A DNA stretch of 64,000 bases from VYFG01 sp965204165. GTDB lineage: Bacteria; Pseudomonadota; Gammaproteobacteria; Arenicellales; Poriferihabitantaceae. Location of the stretch: NCBI GenBank assembly GCA_965204165.1, contig OZ241969.1, positions 806,001 through 870,000 of the forward strand, given 5' to 3'. Shown here piece by piece: positions 45,170 to 56,646 of the stretch; the first letter of the stretch is position 1; each line of letters begins with the position of its first letter. The position numbers and the translations under genes were made by a program. The notes under the pieces were generated by a model. It was not told the origin of the DNA. It saw only the letters and a list, made by a program, of their open reading frames with translations, and did no database searches.

Positions 45170-46450
45170 TCAGGGCCTGACGGTGCCGTCGCCGATGACC
45201 ACGTATTTCTGCGTGGTGAGACCCTCCAGGCCGACGGGGCCGCGCACATGGAGCTTGTCGGTGCTGATGCCGATTTCCGCGCCGAGACCGTACTCGAATC
45301 CATCGGCGAACTGGGTGGACGCGTTCAGCATGACCGAACTGGAATCCACCTCGCGCAGAAAACGGTCCGCATGGTCCCGGTTCTCCGTGATGATCGAATC
45401 GGTGTGATGGGAACCGTAGTGGTTGATGTGGGTGATTGCCTCGTCCAGCCCGTCCACCACCTTGATTGACAGCATGGCGTCGAGGTACTCCGTGGTCCAG
45501 TCGTCCTCGGTGGCGGCCTGCATGTGCGGAACGATGCGCCGGCTGTCCTCGCAGCCGCGCAGCTCGATGCCCTTTTCGCCGTACCGCCGGGCCAGTTCGG
45601 GCAGCACCTCTTCCGCCACGGGGCGCGACACGAGCAGGGTCTCCATGGCGCCGCAAATGCCGTAGCGCCGGGCCTTGGCGTTGTAGGCGACCTCGATGCC
45701 CTTGCCGAGGTCGGCGTCGCCGTCGATGTAGACATGGCAGATGCCCTCGAGGTGACGGATCACCGGCACCCGGGCTTCCGCGCTGATTCGCTCGATCAGG
45801 CTGCGGCCGCCACGGGGAATGATGATGTCCACGTATTCGCTGGCAGTGATCAGCGCCCCGACGGCCTCCCGGTCGGTGGTCTCGATGACCTGTATGCAGT
45901 CTTCGCCCAGTTCCGCGTCACGCAGGCCCTGGTGGATGCAGGCGGCAATGGCGAGATTGGAATGGATGGCTTCCGAACCGCCCCGCAGGATCGCGGCATT
46001 GCCGGATTTGAAGCACAGGGAGGCCGCGTCGATCGTGACGTTGGGCCGGGATTCAAAAATGATGCCGATCACGCCGAGCGGAACCCGCATCCTGCCCACA
46101 CGGATGCCGCTTGGCCGGTCCACGAACGCCGTCATCTCGCCGACCGGGTCCGGCAGTTCCGCCACCTGGCGGCAGCCCTCCGCCATGGCCGCAACCCGCT
46201 GCGGGTTCAGCTCGAGCCGGTCCAGCAGCGCGCCGGTGAGCCGGATCTCCCGCCCGCGGTCCATGTCCTTGGCATTGGCGGCAAGAATGGCATCCTGATT
46301 CTCCATGACCCGATCCGCCATGTTGCGAAGCGCCCGGTTGCGGGTTTCCGCGGACAGTCTGGCGATGACCCCGGCCGCGGTCCGGGCGCGACTGCCGATG
46401 TCGTCGATATACTGCTGGATGTCGGGTATTTGGTCGGTTCCGGTCTTCAT
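45170..46450 (-). CDS. proA: Gamma-glutamyl phosphate reductase ProA
   Basis: 426 residues from the ATG at 46450 (MKTGTDQIPDIQQYIDDIGS). It reduces gamma-glutamyl phosphate to glutamate-5-semialdehyde with NADPH in proline synthesis. Landmarks: PLGVIGIIFESRPNVTIDAA (~115), GNAAILRGGSEAIHSNLAIA (~145), IPRGGRSLIERISAEARVPV (~200), and the catalytic Cys in RRYGICGAMETLLV (~264). The last gene of the leuS-lptE-holA-proA run, 92 bases after holA. Confidence 0.96.
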   Translation of the reverse strand: MKTGTDQIPDIQQYIDDIGSRARTAAGVIARLSAETRNRALRNMADRVMENQDAILAANAKDMDRGREIRLTGALLDRLELNPQRVAAMAEGCRQVAELPDPVGEMTAFVDRPSGIRVGRMRVPLGVIGIIFESRPNVTIDAASLCFKSGNAAILRGGSEAIHSNLAIAACIHQGLRDAELGEDCIQVIETTDREAVGALITASEYVDIIIPRGGRSLIERISAEARVPVIRHLEGICHVYIDGDADLGKGIEVAYNAKARRYGICGAMETLLVSRPVAEEVLPELARRYGEKGIELRGCEDSRRIVPHMQAATEDDWTTEYLDAMLSIKVVDGLDEAITHINHYGSHHTDSIITENRDHADRFLREVDSSSVMLNASTQFADGFEYGLGAEIGISTDKLHVRGPVGLEGLTTQKYVVIGDGTVRP

Positions 46451-46542
46451 GGCAGGGGGGAATTCAACAACAGCGCGCATTGTATCCCCAAATCCTTCCC
46501 GGTACCCGGTGAAAGTGCCGCTTTTACCGGCCCGGGGGGGTG

Positions 46543-47568
46543 TCAGGGGATCTGCACGCCGCAGATATCCAGCCCGATACTTTCAATTTCATCCCAGATG
46601 TCGCGCCGCTCCAGCGGCGCCTGTCCCTTGAGCTGAAGATCGGCGCGGGTGAGGCGCCTGAGAATCCGGCGGCACCGGTCCGCGGACAGCCGATTCAGTG
46701 CCGCCCTGAAGCCGGCTTCGCGGCTTCGCCAGATGCCATGCCTGCGGAACTGCGTGTTCGGGTTGCCGCCCGACTCGCGGATCGCCGAAAGCTGGCACAG
46801 GACTCTCACCTCGCGGGTCAGGGCCCAGAGAATGAGGATCGGTTCCGCCTGCCCCATCCTGAGGCTGCCGAGGATCCGGATGGCGCGCCCGGCGGATCCG
46901 GCGAGGCAGGCGTCGGCAAAGTTGAAATTGCTGAACCGGGCGCTGTCGGCAATGATCGACTCCACCAGGTCGACGGTGATCCGGCCGTCCTCTGCCAGCA
47001 GGCAGAGCTGGTTGATCTGCTGGGCGGCTGCAAGCAGGTTTCCCTCGACGTAGTGGGCCAGACGCCGCACCGCCTCCCGGTCGGCGGTATGTCCCAGGGC
47101 GTGAAACCGCCCGGCGATCCATTCCGGCAGCCTGTCGCCGCCCACCTCGGGGCATTCCACCATCACCGCCACCGACTCCACGGCCTGGAACCATTTGCTC
47201 CCCTGGGACCGCTTGTCCACGGGGCCGGAAATCATCAGAAGGAGGGTGTCGGGCGAGGGCGGGATGCCGGCAATGTCCACCAGCGCCCGGGCTCCCTGGT
47301 CGCCGGGCCTGCCGCCCGGCATCCGCACTTCCAGGATCTTCTTTTCCATGAACAGTGACATCGACTGGCTGGCGCCGTGAAGGAGGTCCCAGTTGAACCC
47401 GCGTTCCACGGTGTGGCTTTCACGGTCGCCATAGCCCTGTTCGCGGGCCTTGCGGCGAATCAGGTCCAGGGCTTCCTCGACCAGGAGAATTTCCGGTCCG
47501 AACAGGAAATAGAAGGGGGCGATGCCCTTTTCGAGCTGGCCTTGCAGTGATGCCGGGTGGACGCGCAA
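46543..47568 (-). CDS. holA: DNA polymerase III delta subunit HolA
   Basis: 341 residues from the ATG at 47568 (MRVHPASLQGQLEKGIAPFY). The delta subunit is part of the clamp loader that opens the beta ring. Typical segments: FYFLFGPEILLVEEALDLIR (~19-38), AADLLVDIA-like strand (RALVDIAGIPPSPDTLLLMI, ~89), and HYVEGNLLAAAQQINQLCLL (~175), ending with a collar domain of helices. It follows lptE by 16 bases, the usual leuS-lptE-holA order. Confidence 0.95.
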   Translation of the reverse strand: MRVHPASLQGQLEKGIAPFYFLFGPEILLVEEALDLIRRKAREQGYGDRESHTVERGFNWDLLHGASQSMSLFMEKKILEVRMPGGRPGDQGARALVDIAGIPPSPDTLLLMISGPVDKRSQGSKWFQAVESVAVMVECPEVGGDRLPEWIAGRFHALGHTADREAVRRLAHYVEGNLLAAAQQINQLCLLAEDGRITVDLVESIIADSARFSNFNFADACLAGSAGRAIRILGSLRMGQAEPILILWALTREVRVLCQLSAIRESGGNPNTQFRRHGIWRSREAGFRAALNRLSADRCRRILRRLTRADLQLKGQAPLERRDIWDEIESIGLDICGVQIP

Positions 47569-47584
47569 GGGGATACGGGCAGGA

Positions 47585-48073
47585 TCAATCCTGCCGGATC
47601 CGGCGCAGCCGGTGCAGGATCTGCTGCACGATCTCGTCCTGCATCTCCGCCTTCAGGAGCGCCTCTTCCTGTTCGGACTGCAATGGACGAAGGGGGTCGT
47701 AACCGGTCACCTGCTCATGCACCAGGCGCTGGCTGGCCTGCAGTTCATCTCCGCCTGCGGTACGCACTTCGTAGGCTACCCGGTACTTGAGGGTATGGGA
47801 CGTGGCCAGGCCGTCCGCATCGGTGGACCGCACGTCCCGGGTGAATCCGCTCTCCAGCAGGCGGAGCACGGCCGCGTCCTGATCGCCCGGGTCCACGACA
47901 CTGGCGCCGTTTGCCGACAGCGCGCTTTCCAGGCGGTCCACCATTGCAAAGTCCGCACCGTCCACCGCGACACGGTCCAGCGACGCCGGCAGACCGTCAC
48001 TCCCGCGCAGGGCGAATCCGCAGCCAGACAGGGTGGCGGCCAGGAGGATGACAGGGAGCAGGCGTCTGGTCAC
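47585..48073 (-). CDS. lptE: LPS-assembly lipoprotein LptE
   Basis: 162 residues with a signal peptide and lipobox LSGC (Cys ~18; MTRRLLPVILLAATLSGCGF). GFALRGSDGLPASLDRVAVD immediately after the Cys is typical. LptE sits as a plug in LptD at the outer membrane and helps insert lipopolysaccharide. Between leuS and holA as in many gammaproteobacteria. Confidence 0.93.
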   Translation of the reverse strand: MTRRLLPVILLAATLSGCGFALRGSDGLPASLDRVAVDGADFAMVDRLESALSANGASVVDPGDQDAAVLRLLESGFTRDVRSTDADGLATSHTLKYRVAYEVRTAGGDELQASQRLVHEQVTGYDPLRPLQSEQEEALLKAEMQDEIVQQILHRLRRIRQD

Positions 48074-48103
48074 GGGAAATCTGCCTTGCGCCTCCGTCGA
48101 GAA

Positions 48104-50575
48104 CTACCGGGTTACGACGTTCACCAGCCGGCCGGGCACCACGATGATCTTGTGCACGTCTTTGCCGTCGGTGTGCTTCAGGACCCCCGGTTCTGACCGG
48201 GCCGCGGCCTCGATCGCCGCTTGGTCGCTGTCCGCCGGAATATCGATCTGCGCCCGCAGCTTGCCATTGACCTGGACCGCGAGCCGGATGTGGTCGCTCA
48301 CCAGGGCGGCTTCGTCCACGGCGGGCCAGGATGCGTCGATGACGTCGCCGTCCTCGCCGAGGTCCCGCCACAGCCGGTGGGCGATGTGCGGGGTCACCGG
48401 GGCCAGCACCTTGTTCAGGATCACGAGCCCCTCGCGAAACGCGAGACCGCAATCCTCGTTCGCCGCCGGATCGAATCTGTCCAGGGAGTTGAGCAGCTCC
48501 ATCATGCTGGCGACCACGGTGTTGTACTGCATGCGCTGGTAGTCGTTGCCGGCCCTGGCGAGGAGCGTATGCACGGTGCGGCGGAGGTCGATCGCCGCGG
48601 TATCGGACAGGCGGGCGCTCCAGCCCGGTTCGGACAGTTTCCCCTGCAGCGGCGAGATGGCCTCCCGCGTTCTGTGTACCAGGTACCACCAGCGCTTGAG
48701 GAAACGGTGGCCGCCGGCCACGGCGTCGTCGTTCCATTCCAGCGTCTGGTCCGGGGGCGAGGCGAACATGGTGAAGAGCCGCACGGTGTCGGCGCCGTAC
48801 TGGTCGATGAGTTCCTCGGGGTCCACCGTGTTGCCCTTTGACTTGGACATCTTGGAGCCGTCCTTCAGCACCATGCCCTGGGTCAGCAGCCGGGTGAAAG
48901 GCTCGTCGCTGCCGACCAGGCCCACGTCCCTCATCAGCTTGTGCCAGAAGCGGGCGTACAGGAGGTGCATGACGGCATGTTCGATGCCGCCGATGTACTG
49001 GTCCACGGGCAGCCAGTAGTCGGCGCGCCCGTCGAGCATGGCGTCGGCGCCGGGGCAGCAGTAGCGGGCGTAGTACCATGAGGACTCGACAAAGGTGTCG
49101 AAGGTATCGGTTTCCCGGACCGCCGGCTCAGTGCTTCCCGGCATGGTGGTTTCATAGAACCCGGGATCCTCCTTGATGGGCGAGCGCACGCCGGAAAAGG
49201 CCACGTCCTCGGGCAGCACCACCGGCAGGTCCCCGTCCGGCACCGGGTGGACGTTGCCGTCGTCGTCGTAGAGCACGGGGATCGGGCAGCCCCAGTAACG
49301 CTGCCGCGAGACGCCCCAGTCCCTGATACGGTAGTTCACCTTGCGGTGGCCGGATTCCCTGGACTCGAGGAAATCCGCCACGGCGTTGAAGCAGTCGCCG
49401 AAATCCAGTCCGTCGAACTGACCGGAATTGCAGGTGATGCAGTTCTTGTCGACGAAAGCGCTTTCGCCGTAGTCGTGCTCGCTGCCGTCGGCGGGCCGCA
49501 CCACGGGACGTATTTCGATGCCGTGTTTTGTCGCGAATTCCCAGTCCCGCTGGTCGTGGGCGGGTACCGCCATCACCGCACCGGTGCCGTATCCCATGAG
49601 TACGAAGTTGGCGGCCCAGATTCCCACCTCTTCCCCGCTCACGGGGTGGACGGCGTTGATTCCCAGGGGAATGCCCAGCTTTTCCATGGTTTCCAGTTCC
49701 GCTTCCGAGGTCTGGGTTTTCCGGCACTCCTCGATGAAGGCGGCGACTTCCGGATTGTCCCGGGCTGCCTTGACCGCCAGCGGATGCTCCGCCGCCACGG
49801 ACACGAAGGTGATGCCCATGATGGTGTCCGGCCGGGTGGTGTAGACCCACAAGGGATCCTCGCCGTCGATCCGGAACCTGAATTCCACGCCTTCGGATCG
49901 CCCGATCCAGTTGCGCTGCATGGTCTTGACCGACTCAGGCCAGCCTTCCAGGTTGTCGATCTCGTTCAGCAGTTCCTCGGCATAGGCGGTGATCCGGATG
50001 AACCACTGGGGAATCTCCCGTCGTTCCACCAGGGCACCGGATCGCCAGCCACGGCCGTTCTCCACCTGCTCGTTGGCGAGTACGGTCTGTTCAACCGGGT
50101 CCCAATTCACCACCGCCATTTTCTTGTAGGCGAGATCCTTCTTGAGCAGGCGGGTGAAGAACCATTGCTCCCAGCGGTAGTAGTCCGGATCGCAGGTTGC
50201 CAGTTCACGGTCCCAGTCATAGGCAAAGCCGAGACGATTGAGCTGGCGCTTCATGTAGGCGATGTTTTCGTAGGTCCATTCCGCCGGGGGGCGCTTGCGC
50301 TGGATGGCCGCGTTCTCCGCCGGCAGGCCGAAGGCGTCCCAGCCCATGGGCTGGAGAACGTTTTTTCCCAGCATCCGCTGGTAGCGGCTGAGCACGTCGC
50401 CGATGGTGTAGTTCCTGACATGCCCCATGTGCAGTGCGCCCGAAGGATAGGGCAGCATGGAGAGGCAGTAGAACTTCTCCTTCGACGTGTCCTCGGTCAC
50501 GCTGAAAGAGCGGTTTTCTTCCCAGTAGGCCTGGACTTCGGGTTCCAGGTTCCCGGGACGGTAATCGGCGGTCAT
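48104..50575 (-). CDS. leuS: Leucyl-tRNA synthetase
   Basis: 823 residues from the ATG at 50575 (MTADYRPGNLEPEVQAYWEE). It charges tRNA-Leu with leucine. The HIGH-type motif is PYPSGALHMGHVRNY (~42), the editing (CP1) domain contains the Thr-rich TTRPDTIMGITFVS (~247), and the second catalytic motif is KMSKSKGNTVDP (~580). The anticodon-binding and C-terminal domains follow. The first gene of the run ending in proA. Confidence 0.98.
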   Translation of the reverse strand: MTADYRPGNLEPEVQAYWEENRSFSVTEDTSKEKFYCLSMLPYPSGALHMGHVRNYTIGDVLSRYQRMLGKNVLQPMGWDAFGLPAENAAIQRKRPPAEWTYENIAYMKRQLNRLGFAYDWDRELATCDPDYYRWEQWFFTRLLKKDLAYKKMAVVNWDPVEQTVLANEQVENGRGWRSGALVERREIPQWFIRITAYAEELLNEIDNLEGWPESVKTMQRNWIGRSEGVEFRFRIDGEDPLWVYTTRPDTIMGITFVSVAAEHPLAVKAARDNPEVAAFIEECRKTQTSEAELETMEKLGIPLGINAVHPVSGEEVGIWAANFVLMGYGTGAVMAVPAHDQRDWEFATKHGIEIRPVVRPADGSEHDYGESAFVDKNCITCNSGQFDGLDFGDCFNAVADFLESRESGHRKVNYRIRDWGVSRQRYWGCPIPVLYDDDGNVHPVPDGDLPVVLPEDVAFSGVRSPIKEDPGFYETTMPGSTEPAVRETDTFDTFVESSWYYARYCCPGADAMLDGRADYWLPVDQYIGGIEHAVMHLLYARFWHKLMRDVGLVGSDEPFTRLLTQGMVLKDGSKMSKSKGNTVDPEELIDQYGADTVRLFTMFASPPDQTLEWNDDAVAGGHRFLKRWWYLVHRTREAISPLQGKLSEPGWSARLSDTAAIDLRRTVHTLLARAGNDYQRMQYNTVVASMMELLNSLDRFDPAANEDCGLAFREGLVILNKVLAPVTPHIAHRLWRDLGEDGDVIDASWPAVDEAALVSDHIRLAVQVNGKLRAQIDIPADSDQAAIEAAARSEPGVLKHTDGKDVHKIIVVPGRLVNVVTR

Positions 50576-51054
50576 CGGGGCGCTCGTGCGGCTGTCTTCA
50601 TGAAGCGCCGGATTGTAACAAAAGCGCTTGCGGCGTCGGGAGCCATCAATGGACCATCAATGGGCCGAGTCCCTGCCAGTCCCGGCGAATCTCCGGGATC
50701 CGGCGGCTTGTCTGCCTGTCCGGTCCCATCTGCCGGCGGTGCTTGAGAATTGACCCCGAACCCCCCATGTTCTCCCGCAATCGGTTCGGGTTGCGGGTTG
50801 CCAGGGCGCAGGGTTCCGGTTGCCCGGGCTTTTCTCCGAATATGCGGGGTTTCAGGTTATAATCGGGGGTTGCCTCCTCGGCGGCACCCCCGGCAGGCCG
50901 GACAATCCGGCATTCATGCCGACGCGTCAGACGGCGCCGGCGACACCCCAGACCCGGGTTCGGAAAAGCGCGGAGGACCAAACCGATTGCCCATCCGGGC
51001 AACCGAATGCCGTGTTGCATCAGCAACAGTTACTGTTTCCAGCTAGACATTTTC
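50576..51054. other. leuS-rpoD divergent intergenic region
   Basis: No protein supported. A TATAAT-like box is present at 50858-50863 (read toward rpoD), but no convincing -35 lies at the right distance, so I do not call a promoter. The expected upstream partners rpsU and dnaG are not here. Confidence 0.5.
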
Positions 51055-52998
<1,944 letters not shown>

Positions 52999-53013
52999 CC
53001 TTTCAGGAATAGT

Positions 53014-53048
53014 AGGGCAGGGCACTCCCGGATGGACTGCCCTGCCCT
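53014..53048. repeat. 11-bp hairpin after rpoD
   Basis: agggcagggca and tgccctgccct pair exactly around a 13-base loop, 16 bases past the rpoD stop. No T-run, so it may be a weak or factor-dependent terminator, or may stabilise the mRNA end. Confidence 0.6.
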
Positions 53049-53095
53049 GCGAATTGCAGATACAATCTCCTGTCAGGACGGCAACTTTCCTTCCC

Positions 53096-53172
53096 GGGCC
53101 TGTAGCTCAGTTGGTTAGAGCAGTGGACTCATAATCCATTGGTCGCAGGTTCAAGTCCTGCCGGGCCCACCA
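53096..53172 (+). tRNA. tRNA with CAT anticodon (probably tRNA-Ile2, alternatively tRNA-Met)
   Basis: 77 bases with encoded CCA. The acceptor gggcctg pairs with cgggccc (one T.G); the D arm has agctcagttggttagagc; the anticodon loop ctcataa gives CAT; the T arm is caggttcaagtcctg. The actcataatc anticodon region and the place after rpoD fit the minor isoleucine tRNA whose C34 is modified to lysidine. Distinguishing it from elongator Met needs comparison with TilS identity elements. Confidence 0.93.
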
Positions 53173-53254
53173 TATTTTCCCGGGTCTTTTCCGGCCGCAT
53201 AGGTAACAGATTATTCCGGCAGCGGGCGTTGCACGCCCGTCACGTTCTGAGGAT

Positions 53255-53291
53255 AAAGAAGGCCTGCACGAACCCGGGGTTCGTGCAGGCC
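53255..53291 (-). terminator. Terminator of the binding-protein gene
   Basis: ggcctgcacgaac (53261-53273) and gttcgtgcaggcc (53279-53291) pair perfectly around ccggg; read on the minus strand the stem is followed by ttctttat, 34 bases beyond the stop at 53325. Confidence 0.75.
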
Positions 53292-53324
53292 GTATTTCCC
53301 GAACAGGGTTTGGCTGGCTGTCAG

Positions 53325-54956
53325 TCAGGCAAGCCAGACAAACTCCGGAAATTCAAGGGCGCCCATTTGCCCCAGCGGGACCTTCGGTACACCCATGACG
53401 TTTTCGGAAATCGCGTCATTGATGTTGGTGAACGCAGGAATCACCATGCCACTGCCTTCGTGGATCAGGGTCTGCATTTCGCACATCATGTTATGACGGT
53501 TCGTCGCGTCGGTTTCCGACAGCACTGCAGTGAGAAGTTCACCCATACGGGCGTTGTTCCAGTAGGTGTCATTCCAGGCGGCGCCGGGTCCGAACTGGAT
53601 GGCCATCTGGGATTGGGCGGTAGGCCGCATGTTCCACGTTACCACATTGATCGGCTCGACCATCCACACGGAACCCCAGTATCCATCGTTCGGCACTTTC
53701 TTGATCTTGAGGTCGAAACCGATCTTGGCGCAGTTCACCTGTGCCAGTAGTACAACATCCTCAATGCCTGGTCCAACAGGAGCAACGTGAATTTCAGCAC
53801 TGCTGATACCGGATTTCTCGAAGTGGAATTTCGCCTTGTCCGGATCGAATTCACGCTGCGGCAACTCGGAACACCAATCGGGCCCATGAGCTGACATGAT
53901 GGGCGTATCGTTTCCAATTGAACCCTTGCCCTTGAGGATTCTGTTGACGATTCTTTCGCGGTCCATGATGTACTGCATACCCTTAACAAAATCGTCATTG
54001 CTGCCCGGCTCGGTATTTTTCAGGCAGCAGATACCCACCTGGGCGGCCGCCGGTGTTGAAAGCAGCTTGACCCCGGGAGCATCTTCGATCTGCCTGAAGG
54101 CCTTCGGATCAACCCGTATCATCATCTGAATGTCATTGGCAATCACCGCATTCACGCGAGCGACCGGGTCTGTGATTGCAGTGATTTCGAGCGCATCCAG
54201 GTTAGGCCCGTCACGCCAGTAATCTTCATTTCGTACGTGGACGGATTTAATGCCCGGCTCGAACGCTTCCAGAAGGAATGGACCTGTCCCGATACCGTTG
54301 CCGGGGCCGCCGGCCTTATGGATTTTTGTCTGGAAGATGCCCAGCAATGTCGGCAGGTCGGAGTTGGGGGCATGCAGAATCGCCTTGACTTCATGGGGGC
54401 CCACTTTCTTCCACTCCTTGATCGAGGCCAGAACGGACTTGACAGTGGAAATCGAATCCTCACCCAGGTGGCGGTTCAACGAATAGATGACGTCATCCGC
54501 GGTAAATGGCGAACCATCGTGGAAGGTAACGCCCTTGCGCAATTTGAATGTCCACTCGGAAGCGTCAGCATTGGGTCCAAACTCTTCCGCCAATTCTGGC
54601 TGGGGGACCAGATCATCGGAATGCTGGACAAGGCTGTTATAGGTGGCACGCCCCCGAGAATAGTCGACGGACGAAGTAAACAGGGGCGGATCAAGCTGAT
54701 CATCCGGCCCATGAACGTCTGCAGCGAATCGGGCACTGCCCCCTTTCTTCGGTGTTGATGCCATCGCCTTGCCGCCGGTACTCAGCAGATTCTGGGCAGT
54801 GGCCAGGGAAACACCGGTTACCGCCATCAGCTTGAGCACATCACGGCGGGAATGTTTGTTTTTGACAGCCTTCTCTACCAGGGCCTTGTCGTATTCGGTC
54901 AAATCCGAATACGAAAGCTCGCCAGGTGTTGCTACCGGATCAATGGTTTTTTTCAT
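53325..54956 (-). CDS. Peptide/nickel-type ABC transporter substrate-binding protein (SBP family 5), Tat-exported
   Basis: 543 residues from the ATG at 54956 (MKKTIDPVATPGELSYSDLT), after GAGGAG-like purines. A Tat signal SRRDVLKLMAVTGVSLATAQ (~37) lies behind an unusual 36-residue cytosolic head. The mature part has the family 5 pattern: LAEEFGPNADASEWTFKLRK (~125) and GVTFHDGSPFTADDVIYSLN. It would bind peptides or similar solutes in the periplasm for a permease not found in the window. It is 82 bases downstream of the CoA-transferase gene on the same strand, so probably one operon. Confidence 0.9.
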   Translation of the reverse strand: MKKTIDPVATPGELSYSDLTEYDKALVEKAVKNKHSRRDVLKLMAVTGVSLATAQNLLSTGGKAMASTPKKGGSARFAADVHGPDDQLDPPLFTSSVDYSRGRATYNSLVQHSDDLVPQPELAEEFGPNADASEWTFKLRKGVTFHDGSPFTADDVIYSLNRHLGEDSISTVKSVLASIKEWKKVGPHEVKAILHAPNSDLPTLLGIFQTKIHKAGGPGNGIGTGPFLLEAFEPGIKSVHVRNEDYWRDGPNLDALEITAITDPVARVNAVIANDIQMMIRVDPKAFRQIEDAPGVKLLSTPAAAQVGICCLKNTEPGSNDDFVKGMQYIMDRERIVNRILKGKGSIGNDTPIMSAHGPDWCSELPQREFDPDKAKFHFEKSGISSAEIHVAPVGPGIEDVVLLAQVNCAKIGFDLKIKKVPNDGYWGSVWMVEPINVVTWNMRPTAQSQMAIQFGPGAAWNDTYWNNARMGELLTAVLSETDATNRHNMMCEMQTLIHEGSGMVIPAFTNINDAISENVMGVPKVPLGQMGALEFPEFVWLA

Positions 54957-55038
54957 GATAAAGCTCCTCTGGTTTGTAGTAGTAGTTAATGAATTTCTAT
55001 ATTCACTTGCATGAAAATATAGCAGCACATTGCTGCAT

Positions 55039-56238
55039 TCAGATTACGCCCTCCGCCGCGAGACTGTCGATATCCAGTGGCGAATAGCCGGCTTCCAACA
55101 TGACAGCCCGTGTATGCTCCCCGAATTCCGGGGGCTGGGACATCACCGACGGGCCATCCTCCGAGCACTTGAATGCGGCAACAGCGGGTTTCATCCTGCC
55201 GCGCTTCGCATGCGTCGAATCAAAGCTGCCGACGACAGACCGGCTCGCGACCTGTTCGCTTGCCAGCGCCTCACGGATCGGGCGGACCCGGGCCGCCGAC
55301 AGACCGGCCCCGGTGAGGATCGTTTCCCATTCTTCAGCGGTTTTTGTTTTCAGGATGTCTGTCAGGATTGCTTCATCCTGTTCTTTCCGGTCCTCCATAT
55401 CCGGTGTGCGCAGACCTTTCATATCCCGTGCAAGGTCTTCCCGGCCCAGCGCCCGCCACAGCTTGGCGTACTGGGCCGGCGTGGCCGCGCCGATCATGAG
55501 CACGTCTTTCGCCGTCTCGTAACCGCCATAACCGGCATAGGGCTTGCGCGCGTACTGGGACCGACCGGGATTCTTGCCCGTGATCTCGGCATTCATGACG
55601 GAGTCCGTCATCAGCATGAGCGCGGCATCGAGCATGGCGACGTCCAGATGTTGCCCCTTGCCGGTGCGTTCACGCCGGAACAGTGCGGCGGCGATGGCGA
55701 ATGCCGCCTGGGCCCCGGTGCCGAAGTCGAGAACCGGCGCGCCCACCAGGACCGAATCGCCGTCGGCGGGCCCGTTCCGTTCCATGAAACCTGAATAGGC
55801 CTGGATCGTGTTGTCAAAGGCCGCATGTCCGCTCTTCGGGCCGGTGTGCCCGAATCCGGAAATGGAACAGTAGACAATGTCGGGCTTGATCGCCCGAATG
55901 TCGTCATAGCCGAGACCCAACTTGTCCAGGGTGCCGGGGCGAAAATTCTCCACCACGACATCAGCGTTCCGGCAGAGAGATTTGAAGATTTCCTGTCCTT
56001 TCTCCGATTTCAGGTTTATCGTCATGGCGCGCTTGTTCGCGGCCTGGGACTGGAAGTGCGTGCCCATCATGGCTTCGTTCAGGCGACGGACGGCGCCGAT
56101 CTCGCGGTTCATGTCGAAATTCTCCGGCCCCTCAATCTTGATCACGTCGGCGCCCAGAACCGCCAGTTGATAGGTCGAGAAGGGGCCCGCCAGCACATGT
56201 GTTAGGTCAAGTACACGAATGCCGTCGAACGCCTGCAT
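55039..56238 (-). CDS. CaiB/BaiF-type (class III) CoA transferase
   Basis: 399 residues from the ATG at 56238 (MQAFDGIRVLDLTHVLAGPF), with an open frame 18 codons upstream. The N-terminal GIRVLDLTHVLAGPFSTYQL and LGADVIKIEGPENFDMNR are diagnostic; the catalytic Asp is expected at LDAALMLMTDS-like helix (VAMLDAALMLMTDSVMNAEI, ~175). It moves CoA between organic acids via an Asp-bound intermediate. Substrate unknown. The LysR gene 409 bases away on the other strand could regulate this gene and the binding protein after it. Confidence 0.92.
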   Translation of the reverse strand: MQAFDGIRVLDLTHVLAGPFSTYQLAVLGADVIKIEGPENFDMNREIGAVRRLNEAMMGTHFQSQAANKRAMTINLKSEKGQEIFKSLCRNADVVVENFRPGTLDKLGLGYDDIRAIKPDIVYCSISGFGHTGPKSGHAAFDNTIQAYSGFMERNGPADGDSVLVGAPVLDFGTGAQAAFAIAAALFRRERTGKGQHLDVAMLDAALMLMTDSVMNAEITGKNPGRSQYARKPYAGYGGYETAKDVLMIGAATPAQYAKLWRALGREDLARDMKGLRTPDMEDRKEQDEAILTDILKTKTAEEWETILTGAGLSAARVRPIREALASEQVASRSVVGSFDSTHAKRGRMKPAVAAFKCSEDGPSVMSQPPEFGEHTRAVMLEAGYSPLDIDSLAAEGVI

Positions 56239-56646
56239 TTTTCTTACTTCTGCATATGTTTGGTGGTTACTCTTCAGTTGCGAAAAATCCACAAAGGAGA
56301 ATCCGCTCCTGGAACAACGTTGGCATCTGCATAGATACCGTTTTCCCGGGGGCCGCAGTGTTCTGCGTAAACCAAATCTTATGCTGTATGCCTATCGCCG
56401 AGCAGACAAGTGAAAAATATTATCGTCTAGATGAGGTTATTCTCATGTCTGTCTGTTTCAGCTTCGTCGAATCGGGTATTGTGATGAGTGCCGTGTACAG
56501 GACGAAATGCGGAACAGCGGCGGGTTTCAGCGTTCCTTGCCAATGAGAAACATCAGGGGGCGGTTCACTCTATATGCTTGGTCGGATTTTTGGTCATACA
56601 ATGATGGAAACCGGTATCTGTGTCCTGATCATGCCAACGGAGAAAT
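56239..56646. other. Divergent control region between CoA transferase and LysR genes
   Basis: About 400 bases without a gene. This is where LysR binding sites would be expected, but I could not single out one convincing T-N11-A palindrome. Confidence 0.4.

Noticed and set aside
50820..50870. rpoD promoter from the TATAAT at 50858
   Set aside because: No -35 at 16-18 bases and no extended -10; the match alone is too weak.
53030..53140. Short plus-strand frame ending GPVAQLVRAVDS over the tRNA
   Set aside because: This sequence is the well-known false translation of a tRNA gene.
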